64,000 nucleotides of DNA. It comes from Methylobacterium cerastii. GTDB lineage: Bacteria > Pseudomonadota > Alphaproteobacteria > Rhizobiales > Beijerinckiaceae. The notes under the pieces are model-generated. The model searched no databases. It had not been told where the DNA came from and was given only the letters and a program-made list of their open reading frames with translations. The translations under genes and the position numbers were made by a program. The stretch is taken from contig NZ_BPQG01000025.1 in assembly GCF_022179125.1 (NCBI RefSeq), positions 51,912-115,911 of the forward strand, given 5' to 3'. This document shows, in pieces, positions 54,571-64,000 of the stretch. Numbering within the stretch: position 1 is the first letter of the stretch; every line of letters starts with the position of its first letter.

Positions 54571-55526
54571 CGGCGCCCCTCGCCCAAGGCCCGGCCGAGA
54601 TCGACGTCGTGATCGTCAACTGGAACGGCGGCGCCCTGGTGCGCGCCTGCCTCGCGAGCCTGGCTGCCGCCGGCGAAGACCCCGCAAAGGCGGTGGTCGT
54701 CGTCGACAACGCCTCCGTCGACGGCTCCGCCGACGGGCTGGAGCGGCCGGACCTTCGGCTCACCGTGCTGCGCAACCCCGACAACGCCGGGTTCGGCCGC
54801 GCCTGCAACCAGGGTGCCGCGCTTGGCCGGGCGCCGGCGATCCTGTTCCTGAATCCCGACACCGAGGCCGGGCCGGACGCCCTGCGGCTGGCGCTGGCCG
54901 CGCTTGCGCAAGACCCGACCGTCGGCGTCGTCGGCGCGCAGCTGGTCGACGGCGTGGGCCAAGTGCAGCGGATGTGTGCGCGGCGCCCGAGCGCGAAAAG
55001 CTTGATCGGACAGGAACTCCACCTCGACCGGCTGCTGCCGGGGCGGGTGCCGACGCACTTCATGACGGAGTGGGACCACGCCGCGTCAGGGCCGGTCGAT
55101 CAGGTGATGGGCGCTTTCCTGATGATCCGGCGCTCGCTGTTCGAACGGCTCGGCGGCTTCGACGAGCGCTTCCACGTCTATTACGAGGACGTCGACCTCT
55201 GCGCCCGCGTCTGGGATGCGGGCTTCACGGTCCGCCACCTCGCCGAGGTGACGGTCCGGCACGACGGGCAGGGGACGACCCGACAGGTGAAGGCGCGGCG
55301 CCTGTTCTATATCCAGCGCAGCCGCATCCTCTACGCGGCCAAGCACCATGGCTTTGCGACGGCGCTGAAGCTCGCGGGGGCGACCTTCGCGTTCCAGCTT
55401 CCGCTACGGCTCGGGTTGGCGCTGCTGCGGCGCTCGCCGCGGGAGGCGGGGCAGGTCGTCCACGCCGCCCTGCTGCTCGCCGGCGCGATGCCGGGCCTCC
55501 TCGTGCGGCTTCGCCGCGCGCCCTGA
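54567..55526 (+). CDS. Family-2 glycosyltransferase
   Basis: A 319-aa GT2 enzyme. Features in order: DVVIVNWNGGALVRACLASL at the N-terminus (the GT2 opening), VVVDNASVDGS, NAGFGRACNQGA, LFLNPDTE with the DxD-type motif, VMGAFLMIRRSLFERLGGFD and YYEDVDLCARVWDAGF, the usual ED of the catalytic region. The C-terminal 60 residues have a hydrophobic stretch that may touch the membrane. The pattern is typical of enzymes annotated as rhamnosyl- or N-acetylglucosaminyl-rhamnan transferases. The ATG at 54567 overlaps the previous stop (ATGA), so it is translated in step with it. Confidence 0.9.
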   Translation: MTAPLAQGPAEIDVVIVNWNGGALVRACLASLAAAGEDPAKAVVVVDNASVDGSADGLERPDLRLTVLRNPDNAGFGRACNQGAALGRAPAILFLNPDTEAGPDALRLALAALAQDPTVGVVGAQLVDGVGQVQRMCARRPSAKSLIGQELHLDRLLPGRVPTHFMTEWDHAASGPVDQVMGAFLMIRRSLFERLGGFDERFHVYYEDVDLCARVWDAGFTVRHLAEVTVRHDGQGTTRQVKARRLFYIQRSRILYAAKHHGFATALKLAGATFAFQLPLRLGLALLRRSPREAGQVVHAALLLAGAMPGLLVRLRRAP

Positions 55527-55571
55527 ATTCGAAGACGCCCACGCCGCGCGCGCCGATCGCAGAAGGATCTC

Positions 55572-56357
55572 ATGCTTCACGGACAGAAGATCGCCGTCGT
55601 CCTCCCGGCCTACAACGCCGAGGCGACCCTGCGGCGGACGTTCGACGACATCCCCAAGGACATCGTCGACGACATCATCCTGATCGACGACGCGAGCCGC
55701 GACCGGACGGCGGCGCTCGCCGAAAGCCTCGGCATCCACACCATCCGGCACGAGCGCAACCGCGGCTACGGCGGCAACCAGAAGACCTGCTACCGGGCGG
55801 CGCTGGCGCGGGGCGCCGACATCGTCGTCATGCTCCACCCGGACTACCAGTACGCGCCGCGCCTCGTCACCGCGATGGCCTCGATGATCGTGTCCGGCGA
55901 GTACGATGCCGTCCTCGCCTCGCGCATCCTCGGCAAGGGCGCGCTGGCAGGCGGGATGCCCCGCTACAAGTACGTGGCGAACCGCGTGCTGACGCTGCTG
56001 CAGAACATCCTGATGGGCCAGAAGCTGTCGGAATATCATTCCGGCTATCGCGCCTGGAGCCGCCAGGTGATCGAGACGATCCCCCTCGACCGCTGCTCGG
56101 ACGACTTCGTGTTCGACAACCAGATGCTCGCCCTGGCGATGCACGCCGACCACCGCATCGGCGAAATCTCGTGCCCGACGCGGTACTTTGCCGAAGCCTC
56201 GTCGATCAACTTCCGGCGCAGCGTCGTATATGGGTTTGGCGTGTTGCGCACCGCCTTCGCCTACCGCCTGCACCGCCTCGGATTGCGGCAGGACCCGCTC
56301 TTCGCGCCCGCCGAGGGGACGCGCGTGCGACCGGTGGCCGAGACGCCGCGGCGATGA
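55572..56357 (+). CDS. Family-2 glycosyltransferase (DPM1/DPG-synthase-like)
   Basis: A 261-aa GT2 enzyme of the polyprenyl-phosphate mannosyl/glucosyl synthase type. Features: [58 protein letters not shown] with the DxD equivalent, and [16 protein letters not shown] with the catalytic pocket residues. No C-terminal transmembrane pair is present, so it is the short soluble form. It could load a sugar onto undecaprenyl phosphate for use by a membrane transferase. It follows the previous gene by 45 bp, and its stop overlaps the DUF2142 gene by 4 bp. Confidence 0.88.
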   Translation: MLHGQKIAVVLPAYNAEATLRRTFDDIPKDIVDDIILIDDASRDRTAALAESLGIHTIRHERNRGYGGNQKTCYRAALARGADIVVMLHPDYQYAPRLVTAMASMIVSGEYDAVLASRILGKGALAGGMPRYKYVANRVLTLLQNILMGQKLSEYHSGYRAWSRQVIETIPLDRCSDDFVFDNQMLALAMHADHRIGEISCPTRYFAEASSINFRRSVVYGFGVLRTAFAYRLHRLGLRQDPLFAPAEGTRVRPVAETPRR

Positions 56358-57787
56358 GAATCCCGGACGGCCTGATAGGCGCCGCCGACCTGCGTCTCTG
56401 GCTCGGCGCGTTCCTGCTCCTGGCGATGCCGCTCTGCCTCGTGCTCGCGCTCGCCGTCCCCCTCGGCGAGGTCGCGGACGAACCGTCTCACCTCATGCGC
56501 GCGGCGAGCCTCGCCCAAGGCCAGCTCGTCGGGCATCGCGAGACGATCACCCGGCCCGACGGGCGGGCGGCAATCGCGGCGGGCGTGCGCGTCGACCCGG
56601 TCTGGGAGGCGCTCGCCCGCACGCGGGAGCCGGCCGACGCCCGGATCGCGGCGGCGCCGGTCGATCCGGCGGTCGGCACCGGTCCCTGGGGCGGTGCCGG
56701 CGCCTTCGCGCCGCTCTACACGATCGCCACCTACGTCCCCGTCTTCTACGGGCCGGCGGCCGCGGGTCTCGGGCTCGGCCACGCCCTCGACCTGTCGGCC
56801 CGCGCCTCCGCCCGGCTCGGACGCCTGTTCAACGTCGTGGCCTACGGGCTGGTCGGCGCCTGCGCCCTCGTGCTGGCGCGGCGCGGGCGGGCCTGGCTCT
56901 TCGCCGTGCTCGCCCTGCCGATGGCGCTGTCGCTCGCCGCCTCGTTTAACCAGGACGGCCTGATCGTCGCCACCGCGATCCTCGCGGCCGCACTCCTGAC
57001 CGTCGAGACGGGTGCGCCGCCGGGCAGACGGCGCTACGCCGCCGCGGCCGTGCTCGTCGCCCTGATCCTGCTGGCGAAGCCGCCCTACGCGCCGATCGCG
57101 CTGATGCTGCTTCTGCCGCTCCCAAGTGGGACCTGGCGGCAGGTCGGCGCCGGGCTGCTGCCACGCCTGGCATTGGTCGCGGCGGTCGTGCTGCCCGCTG
57201 CGCTCTGGACCGTGTACGCCACGGCGACTATCGCGACGCCGGTGCCGCGCGCGGCCTACGAGGCGGGTCCGCTCTGGCCGGGCGAGCGTCCGGCGACGTT
57301 CCTGGGCACCGATCCGGCAGCACAGCTTCGCGTGCTGACGGCGGACCCGGTCCGCTTCGTCACCGTGCCGGCGCGCTTCCTCCTTTCGGTGAAGCACCTG
57401 GTCATGCTGTCCGAGGGCACGGTCGGCATCCTCGGCTGGCACGATCGCCACCTGCCCAAAATCGTCGTCTGGCTGTGGATCGCTGCGCTCGCCGCGGCAG
57501 CGGCCGGCTCCGGAAGACGACGCGAGGGCGGGGCGTCGCTCGCGCTGATGGCGTTCGCCGCCGGGCTCGCTTTGTGGCTCGTCCTGCTGTCGCAGTATCT
57601 CAGCTGGACGAATGTCGGCGATCCCCGCGTCGACGGTCCGCAGGGGCGCTACCTGCTGCCGATCCTGCCGCTGTTCGCGCTCTCAATGGCGAACGCCGCG
57701 ACCGGATCAAGGCGCCGCGTTCTCCGGTTCGCGCCGATCGCGCTCGCGGCCATCGGGCTCACCGTTGTGCCGTTCGCGACCCTGTGA
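56354..57787 (+). CDS. DUF2142 polytopic membrane protein
   Basis: A 477-aa inner-membrane protein with about ten to twelve helices. It belongs to the DUF2142 family, large membrane proteins usually found among cell-envelope polysaccharide genes and reminiscent of GT-C glycosyltransferases. Family marks: [23 protein letters not shown] near residue 37 (Glu-Pro-x-His in the first periplasmic loop), [29 protein letters not shown] and the late [18 protein letters not shown]. It is the last gene of the four-gene glycosyltransferase set, coupled through an ATGA overlap. A sugar transferase using polyprenyl-phosphate sugars is a reasonable guess; the preceding DPM1-like enzyme would supply the donor. 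Confidence 0.85.
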   Translation: MRIPDGLIGAADLRLWLGAFLLLAMPLCLVLALAVPLGEVADEPSHLMRAASLAQGQLVGHRETITRPDGRAAIAAGVRVDPVWEALARTREPADARIAAAPVDPAVGTGPWGGAGAFAPLYTIATYVPVFYGPAAAGLGLGHALDLSARASARLGRLFNVVAYGLVGACALVLARRGRAWLFAVLALPMALSLAASFNQDGLIVATAILAAALLTVETGAPPGRRRYAAAAVLVALILLAKPPYAPIALMLLLPLPSGTWRQVGAGLLPRLALVAAVVLPAALWTVYATATIATPVPRAAYEAGPLWPGERPATFLGTDPAAQLRVLTADPVRFVTVPARFLLSVKHLVMLSEGTVGILGWHDRHLPKIVVWLWIAALAAAAAGSGRRREGGASLALMAFAAGLALWLVLLSQYLSWTNVGDPRVDGPQGRYLLPILPLFALSMANAATGSRRRVLRFAPIALAAIGLTVVPFATL

Positions 57788-57813
57788 CGGGCGCGACCTC
57801 GTGACGTTGTGCC

Positions 57814-59349
57814 TCAGGCGGCGCGCCAGCGCAGGGCGGCGCCGTTGCCGAATGCGCGGCCGTAGAGGTCGCCGTAGTTGGCGGCGGCCTCGTCCCAGCC
57901 GAAGGTGCGCGACATCGCCGTCCGGCGCATGGCGTTGAGCCGCTTCTTCTGGGCGAAGGTGTCGAGCGCCCGGCGCACGGCGCCGGTGAAGCCCCGCGGC
58001 GACGGGTCGGCGAAGGTGAAGCCGGTGACGCCGTCCTCGACCGTGTCGGCGAGGCCCCCGGTGCGTCGCACGATCGGCAGCGAGCCGAAGCGCTGGGCGT
58101 ACATCTGCGCAAGGCCGCAGGGCTCGAAGCGCGACGGCATCAGCAGGAAGTCGCTGCCGGCGAACATCCGGCGGGCGTCCCGCTCCTCGAACCCGACGTG
58201 GACGCCGACCGAATCCGGGTGGCGTCGGGCGAGGCCGCGCAGCGCGTCCTCGAACCGGGCCTCGCCTTGGCCGATGGCCACGAGCTGGCCGCCCTCGGCG
58301 ACGATGGTCTCCGCAGCCTGGATCGAGAGGTCGATGCCCTTCTGGTGCACGAGGCGCGAGACGATGGCGAAGAGCGGCCCGCGCGAGACCGCAAGCCCGA
58401 ACTGGCGCCGCACCGATTCGGCGTTGGCGCGCTTGCCCTTCCAGTCGTCGGCCTCGAAGCGGGTGGCGAGGTGCGGGTCGGTGCGCGGGTCCCAGCTCTC
58501 GTCGATGCCGTTGAGGATGCCGGCGAGCCGGCCTTGCGCCGCCCGCGTCCGCAGCAGGCCGTCGAGGCCGCAGCCGGAATCCGGCGTCAGGATCTCGCGG
58601 GCGTAGGTCTCGCTCACCGTGGTGACGTGGGTGGCGTAGTACAGGCCCGCCTTCAGGAACGAGAGCTGCCCGTAGAACTCGACGCCGTTCATGTCGAAGG
58701 CGTCCTCGGGCATGCCGAGGCGGGCCATGGTCTCACGCGGAAACAAGCCCTGGTAGGCGAGGTTATGGATCGTCAGCACGCTCGGCACGCGGATGCGGCG
58801 CCAGGCGAGGTAGGCCGGGGCCAGCGCCGATTGCCAGTCGTTGAGGTGGAGCAGGTCGGCGGCCCAGGCGGGGTCGGCACCCTGCGCGATCTCTGCGGCC
58901 GCGAGGCTCAGCCGCGCGAAGCGCAGGTCGTTGTCGGAGAAGTCGCCGTCGGCGTTGCCGTAGGGCGTGCCGTCGCGCTCGTACAGGTCGGGGCTGAGCA
59001 GGACGTAGATGCGAAGGCCGTCGCCGGTCTCGACGAGGCCGAGATCGCAGGGCGGGACGCCGGCGAAGCCGTCGAGCCGCGCCACCACGGGCATGGACGG
59101 GAACGCCTCCACCACCTGCCGGTAGCCGGGGATCAGGACGCGGACGTCGTACTGCTTGCGCAGCGCTCGCGGCAGCGCGCCGGCCACCTCGCCGAGACCG
59201 CCGGTCTTGACGAAGTCGGCCATCTCCGGCGTGGCGTAGAGGATGCGGGGCTGCAGTGCGGTGCGAAGGTCGGGCAGGGCGTTCGACGGCGTCGGGATCG
59301 GCCGGAGGGCGTTCGCAGAAGCGGAATGGAACGCTTGGGGCTCGACCAT
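57814..59349 (-). CDS. glgA: Glycogen synthase (ADP-glucose type, GT5)
   Basis: A 511-aa GT5 enzyme that extends alpha-1,4-glucan from ADP-glucose. The N-terminal donor-site motif K48-T-G-G-L is in FVKTGGLGEVAGALP. LHLNDWQSALAPAYL and HNLAYQGLFP follow, and the C-terminal half has ILNGIDESWDPRTD, SRLVHQKGIDL and PSRFEPCGLAQMYAQRFGSLPIVRRTGGLADTV, the catalytic E-x7-E region. I start at the ATG at 59349; the longer frame upstream adds Arg-rich residues. The first 30 residues look like a disordered lead. It ends close to the convergent DUF2142 gene. glgC and glgB are not in the window. Confidence 0.94.
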   Translation of the reverse strand: MVEPQAFHSASANALRPIPTPSNALPDLRTALQPRILYATPEMADFVKTGGLGEVAGALPRALRKQYDVRVLIPGYRQVVEAFPSMPVVARLDGFAGVPPCDLGLVETGDGLRIYVLLSPDLYERDGTPYGNADGDFSDNDLRFARLSLAAAEIAQGADPAWAADLLHLNDWQSALAPAYLAWRRIRVPSVLTIHNLAYQGLFPRETMARLGMPEDAFDMNGVEFYGQLSFLKAGLYYATHVTTVSETYAREILTPDSGCGLDGLLRTRAAQGRLAGILNGIDESWDPRTDPHLATRFEADDWKGKRANAESVRRQFGLAVSRGPLFAIVSRLVHQKGIDLSIQAAETIVAEGGQLVAIGQGEARFEDALRGLARRHPDSVGVHVGFEERDARRMFAGSDFLLMPSRFEPCGLAQMYAQRFGSLPIVRRTGGLADTVEDGVTGFTFADPSPRGFTGAVRRALDTFAQKKRLNAMRRTAMSRTFGWDEAAANYGDLYGRAFGNGAALRWRAA

Positions 59350-59524
59350 CAAGGGGATTCCGCGCCGTGCGGAACGGTCCTGGCGCACCGCTTCATCCGC
59401 AACCGATCTCGACATTGCCAACGCCCTCGTGCCCCGCCGGTTTCCGCTGCGACGCACAATCTAGGCCATCAGACCGTTAATGGGCGGTTCATCGCATTGC
59501 ACTGCGGCATAAGCGGTCGCGCGC

Positions 59525-61111
59525 CTAGATCCTGCGCAGGATCAGCCCCTCGTTCGGCCCGAGTTCGACCGTTGCAGCGGTGCGCTCCCCGCCGCGATGG
59601 CCCCGGGTCGACAGCACCACCGTCCAGGTTTCGTCGCCCTTCAGGTCGAGGGCGTGCGCCGCCTCGCCGAAATTGAGCAGGATGCGGAACACGCCGTCCG
59701 CGGAAAAGCGCTCGTAGGCGAACACGTCCGCGGCGCTGGCCGCGACGCCGCGATAGGCGCCCACCGACAGTGCCGCGTGCTCGCGGCGTAGGGCGAGGAG
59801 CCGCCGATACAGCGTGAGGATCGAGGTCGGGTCGTCGCGCAGGGCGTCGACGTTCCGGGTCGCCGCATCCGGCGAGAGCGGCAGCCAGGGCTCTGCGGTG
59901 GAAAAGCCGGCATGGGTCTCGCCGTCCCACTGCATCGGCGTCCGCTCGGGGTCGCGGCCGTGGCCGGGCTCGTTGCGCTCCCACGGGTCGCGGACCCGGT
60001 CGGGCGGGATCGGCACGTGGGCGAGCCCGATCTCGTCGCCGTAGTACAGCGTCGGCGTGCCGCGCAGCGTCAGCAGCAGCATCGCCGCGATCCGCGCCTG
60101 ATCCGGTCCGACGCGGGCGGCGATGCGCGGCTGGTCGTGGTTGCCGAGTACCCAGTTCGGCCAGCCGCCCTCGGGCAGGGCCGCCTCGTAGTTCTCGACG
60201 AGGTCGGACACCGCCTCGGCGGTCCACGGCGTCTGGATCAACTGGAAGTTGAACGGCATGTCGGCGCCGCTCAGATCAGGGCCGTAATAGGCCATCAGCC
60301 GCTCCATCGGCAGGTAGATCTCGCCGATCAGCACCCGCTCGCCGTAGGGGCGCAGCACCGCGCGCATCTCGGCGATGACGTCCAGGACCTCCGGGCGGTC
60401 GGCCGAGTAGACCTGGGCGAAGCGGTTGATCTCCGCCTGCTCGGGCGAGAAGTCCGGGTTCTCCGGGTTGTCGCGAAATCCGGCGTCCTTCATCAGGTGC
60501 CAGATCACGTCGACGCGGAACCCGTCGACGCCGCGGTCGAGCCAGAACCGCAGGGCGTCGTGCATGGCGGCGCGGACCTCCGGGTTGCGCCAGTTCAGGT
60601 CGGGCTGCTCGCTCAGGAAGGCGTGGTAGTAGAATTGCCCGGTCGCCGGATCGAGCGTCCAGGCCGGGCCGCCGAAGTTGCTGATCCAGTTGTTGGGCGG
60701 GCCGCCATCCGGCGCCGGATCGCGCCAGATGTACCAGTCCCGCCGCGGGTTCGTTCGCGAGGCGCGGCTTTCGGCAAACCACGGATGCGTGATCGCGCTG
60801 TGATTCGGCACGAAGTCGAGAATCACCTTCAGTCGCCGCCGGCGGGCTTCTGCAACGAGGTCGTCGAAGTCTGCCAGCGTGCCGAAGAGCGGGTCGATTC
60901 CACAGTAATCCGCCACGTCGTAGCCATAATCGGCCATCGGCGAGGGATAGATCGGCGAGATCCAGACCGCGTCGACCCCGAGCCAGGCGAGGTGTTCGAG
61001 CCGCGCCGTGATCCCGCGCAGGTCGCCGATCCCGTCGCCGTCCGTGTCCTGGAACGAGCGCGGGTAGACTTGGTAGACGGTGCCGCGCTTCCACCAGACG
61101 GTGTCGGCCAT
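59525..61111 (-). CDS. GH13-family alpha-glucosidase
   Basis: A 528-aa GH13 enzyme with the (beta/alpha)8 barrel. Conserved regions: [14 protein letters not shown] (region I), [10 protein letters not shown] with nucleophile D201, LIGEIYLP with acid/base E264, and LGNHDQPR with D326 as the third acid. The opening [20 protein letters not shown] is that of exo-alpha-glucosidases such as oligo-1,6-glucosidase; the short loops suit small malto-oligosaccharides. No signal peptide, so cytoplasmic. It lies upstream of glgA on the same strand with 175 bp between, and is divergent from glgP across 322 bp. It may trim oligosaccharides released by glycogen breakdown. Confidence 0.93.
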   Translation of the reverse strand: MADTVWWKRGTVYQVYPRSFQDTDGDGIGDLRGITARLEHLAWLGVDAVWISPIYPSPMADYGYDVADYCGIDPLFGTLADFDDLVAEARRRRLKVILDFVPNHSAITHPWFAESRASRTNPRRDWYIWRDPAPDGGPPNNWISNFGGPAWTLDPATGQFYYHAFLSEQPDLNWRNPEVRAAMHDALRFWLDRGVDGFRVDVIWHLMKDAGFRDNPENPDFSPEQAEINRFAQVYSADRPEVLDVIAEMRAVLRPYGERVLIGEIYLPMERLMAYYGPDLSGADMPFNFQLIQTPWTAEAVSDLVENYEAALPEGGWPNWVLGNHDQPRIAARVGPDQARIAAMLLLTLRGTPTLYYGDEIGLAHVPIPPDRVRDPWERNEPGHGRDPERTPMQWDGETHAGFSTAEPWLPLSPDAATRNVDALRDDPTSILTLYRRLLALRREHAALSVGAYRGVAASAADVFAYERFSADGVFRILLNFGEAAHALDLKGDETWTVVLSTRGHRGGERTAATVELGPNEGLILRRI

Positions 61112-61433
61112 GGACGATATCCCCGAAGTTGACAGGCTCCGGCTTTAGCGGCTCCGCAGGCAGGGCGCGATGGGGCCAGGGTTCACCCGGAGTTCAACAC
61201 CGGCGTGACAAAGTCCTGTCGGGTTTGGGTGCGACGGTGCTTGTGTCTGAAAGGACACAAAGGCGGACGAGATCGCCGCCGCCGACGTGGTCGGGCCCCG
61301 GCGACGCCTCGACAAGATCGGTGAGCGACCGCAGGATCGTCGATCCTCAGGTGGCGAGGTCGAGAACCGCCGAAGGACGCTAGTGGCGCTCGAGACGCGA
61401 AGACGCGCTGGCGCGGACGATGGGGGATTGCAC
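61112..61433. other. Divergent control region between GH13 glucosidase and glgP
   Basis: A 322-bp gene-free stretch that must hold the promoters of the two glucan genes. It has two symmetric elements in tandem: GACA-N6-TGTC (61207-61220) and, 20 bp on, the perfect 7-bp dyad TTGTGTC-N6-GACACAA (61241-61260). A TTGACA at 61129-61134 would fit a -35 element on the plus strand, but I see no good -10 at the right distance. Confidence 0.45.
61241..61260. promoter_or_regulatory. Inverted repeat, possible operator for glgP/GH13
   Basis: TTGTGTC (61241-61247), six bases TGAAAG, then GACACAA (61254-61260): perfect dyad symmetry over 20 bp. The TGTC/GACA half-site recurs just upstream in GACA-N6-TGTC (61207-61220), which suggests paired sites for one dimeric regulator. 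Position between two divergent glucan-degradation genes supports a shared operator. Confidence 0.45.
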
Positions 61434-63980
<2,547 letters not shown>

Positions 63981-64000
63981 GACCCCGTTTCATAACGCTC

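Overview
The window looks like chromosomal core DNA of a high-GC alphaproteobacterium, most likely Methylobacterium/Methylorubrum or a close relative. The indications are the strong GC bias with many long false antisense frames, an alphaproteobacterial LexA box of the GAAC-N7-GAAC type before ssb, small families typical of Hyphomicrobiales (DUF4169, DUF6894, paired YdcH/DUF465 proteins, DUF2778) and TadE/TadG-type pilus genes. The genus is an inference from gene content. I see no transposase, integrase, phage gene, rRNA operon or CRISPR array. Apart from one tRNA-Ser(GGA), the window is protein genes.

Layout. 0.6-5.8 kb: a RimI-like acetyltransferase, a small secreted protein, a Wzx/MOP-type polysaccharide flippase, then glycolate oxidase subunits GlcE and GlcF without GlcD. 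5.8-12.2 kb: an exported metallo-beta-lactamase-fold hydrolase divergent from an AraC regulator, a minus-strand fumC/DUF4169/ribbon-helix-helix group, a cytochrome P450 and a secreted phosphodiester-glycosidase-like protein. 12.3-15.3 kb: a Gly/Tyr-rich exported protein, a DUF4174 protein, a CurA-like reductase and ssb with an SOS box. 15.6-18.5 kb: three overlapping TadE/TadE/TadG-VWA genes in relatively AT-rich surroundings. 18.5-24 kb: a GH63-like glucosidase, purC and a nucleotide-sugar dehydrogenase.

24.2-33.8 kb: an unknown acidic-tailed protein, an OmpR-type two-component system, a Tat-exported bicupin related to oxalate decarboxylase, a DUF2778 protein, a lytic transglycosylase, a thiamine-binding-like protein, small secreted or membrane proteins, the tRNA, a VanZ-like protein and a MipA/OmpV outer-membrane protein. 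33.9-40.9 kb: a six-gene minus-strand operon with a complete peptide-type ABC importer and a terminal amidase. 41-50.2 kb: small secreted proteins, a MarR regulator with a long tail, an orphan receiver, divergent bioA and bioF, a DUF6894 protein, a TPR lipoprotein, purE-purK and two divergent YdcH proteins. 50.3-57.8 kb: propionyl-CoA synthetase, an old-yellow-enzyme reductase, and a translationally coupled set of three family-2 glycosyltransferases plus a DUF2142 membrane protein. 57.8-64 kb: glycogen genes, with glgA and a GH13 alpha-glucosidase on the minus strand and glgP divergent from them.

How the genes fit together. Three themes recur: surface polysaccharide (flippase, nucleotide-sugar dehydrogenase, glycosyltransferases with DUF2142), storage glucan (glgP, glgA, GH13, possibly GH63) and one- to three-carbon acid metabolism (GlcEF, fumarase, bicupin, PrpE). 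I found no clearly undescribed multigene system. The observations most worth checking are a palindrome that could hide the ribosome-binding site of the metallo-hydrolase gene, a bicupin whose second metal site has Ala where Glu is expected, the isolated Tad-like triad, long intergenic hairpins, and a duplicated nine-residue unit ahead of the MipA signal peptide.
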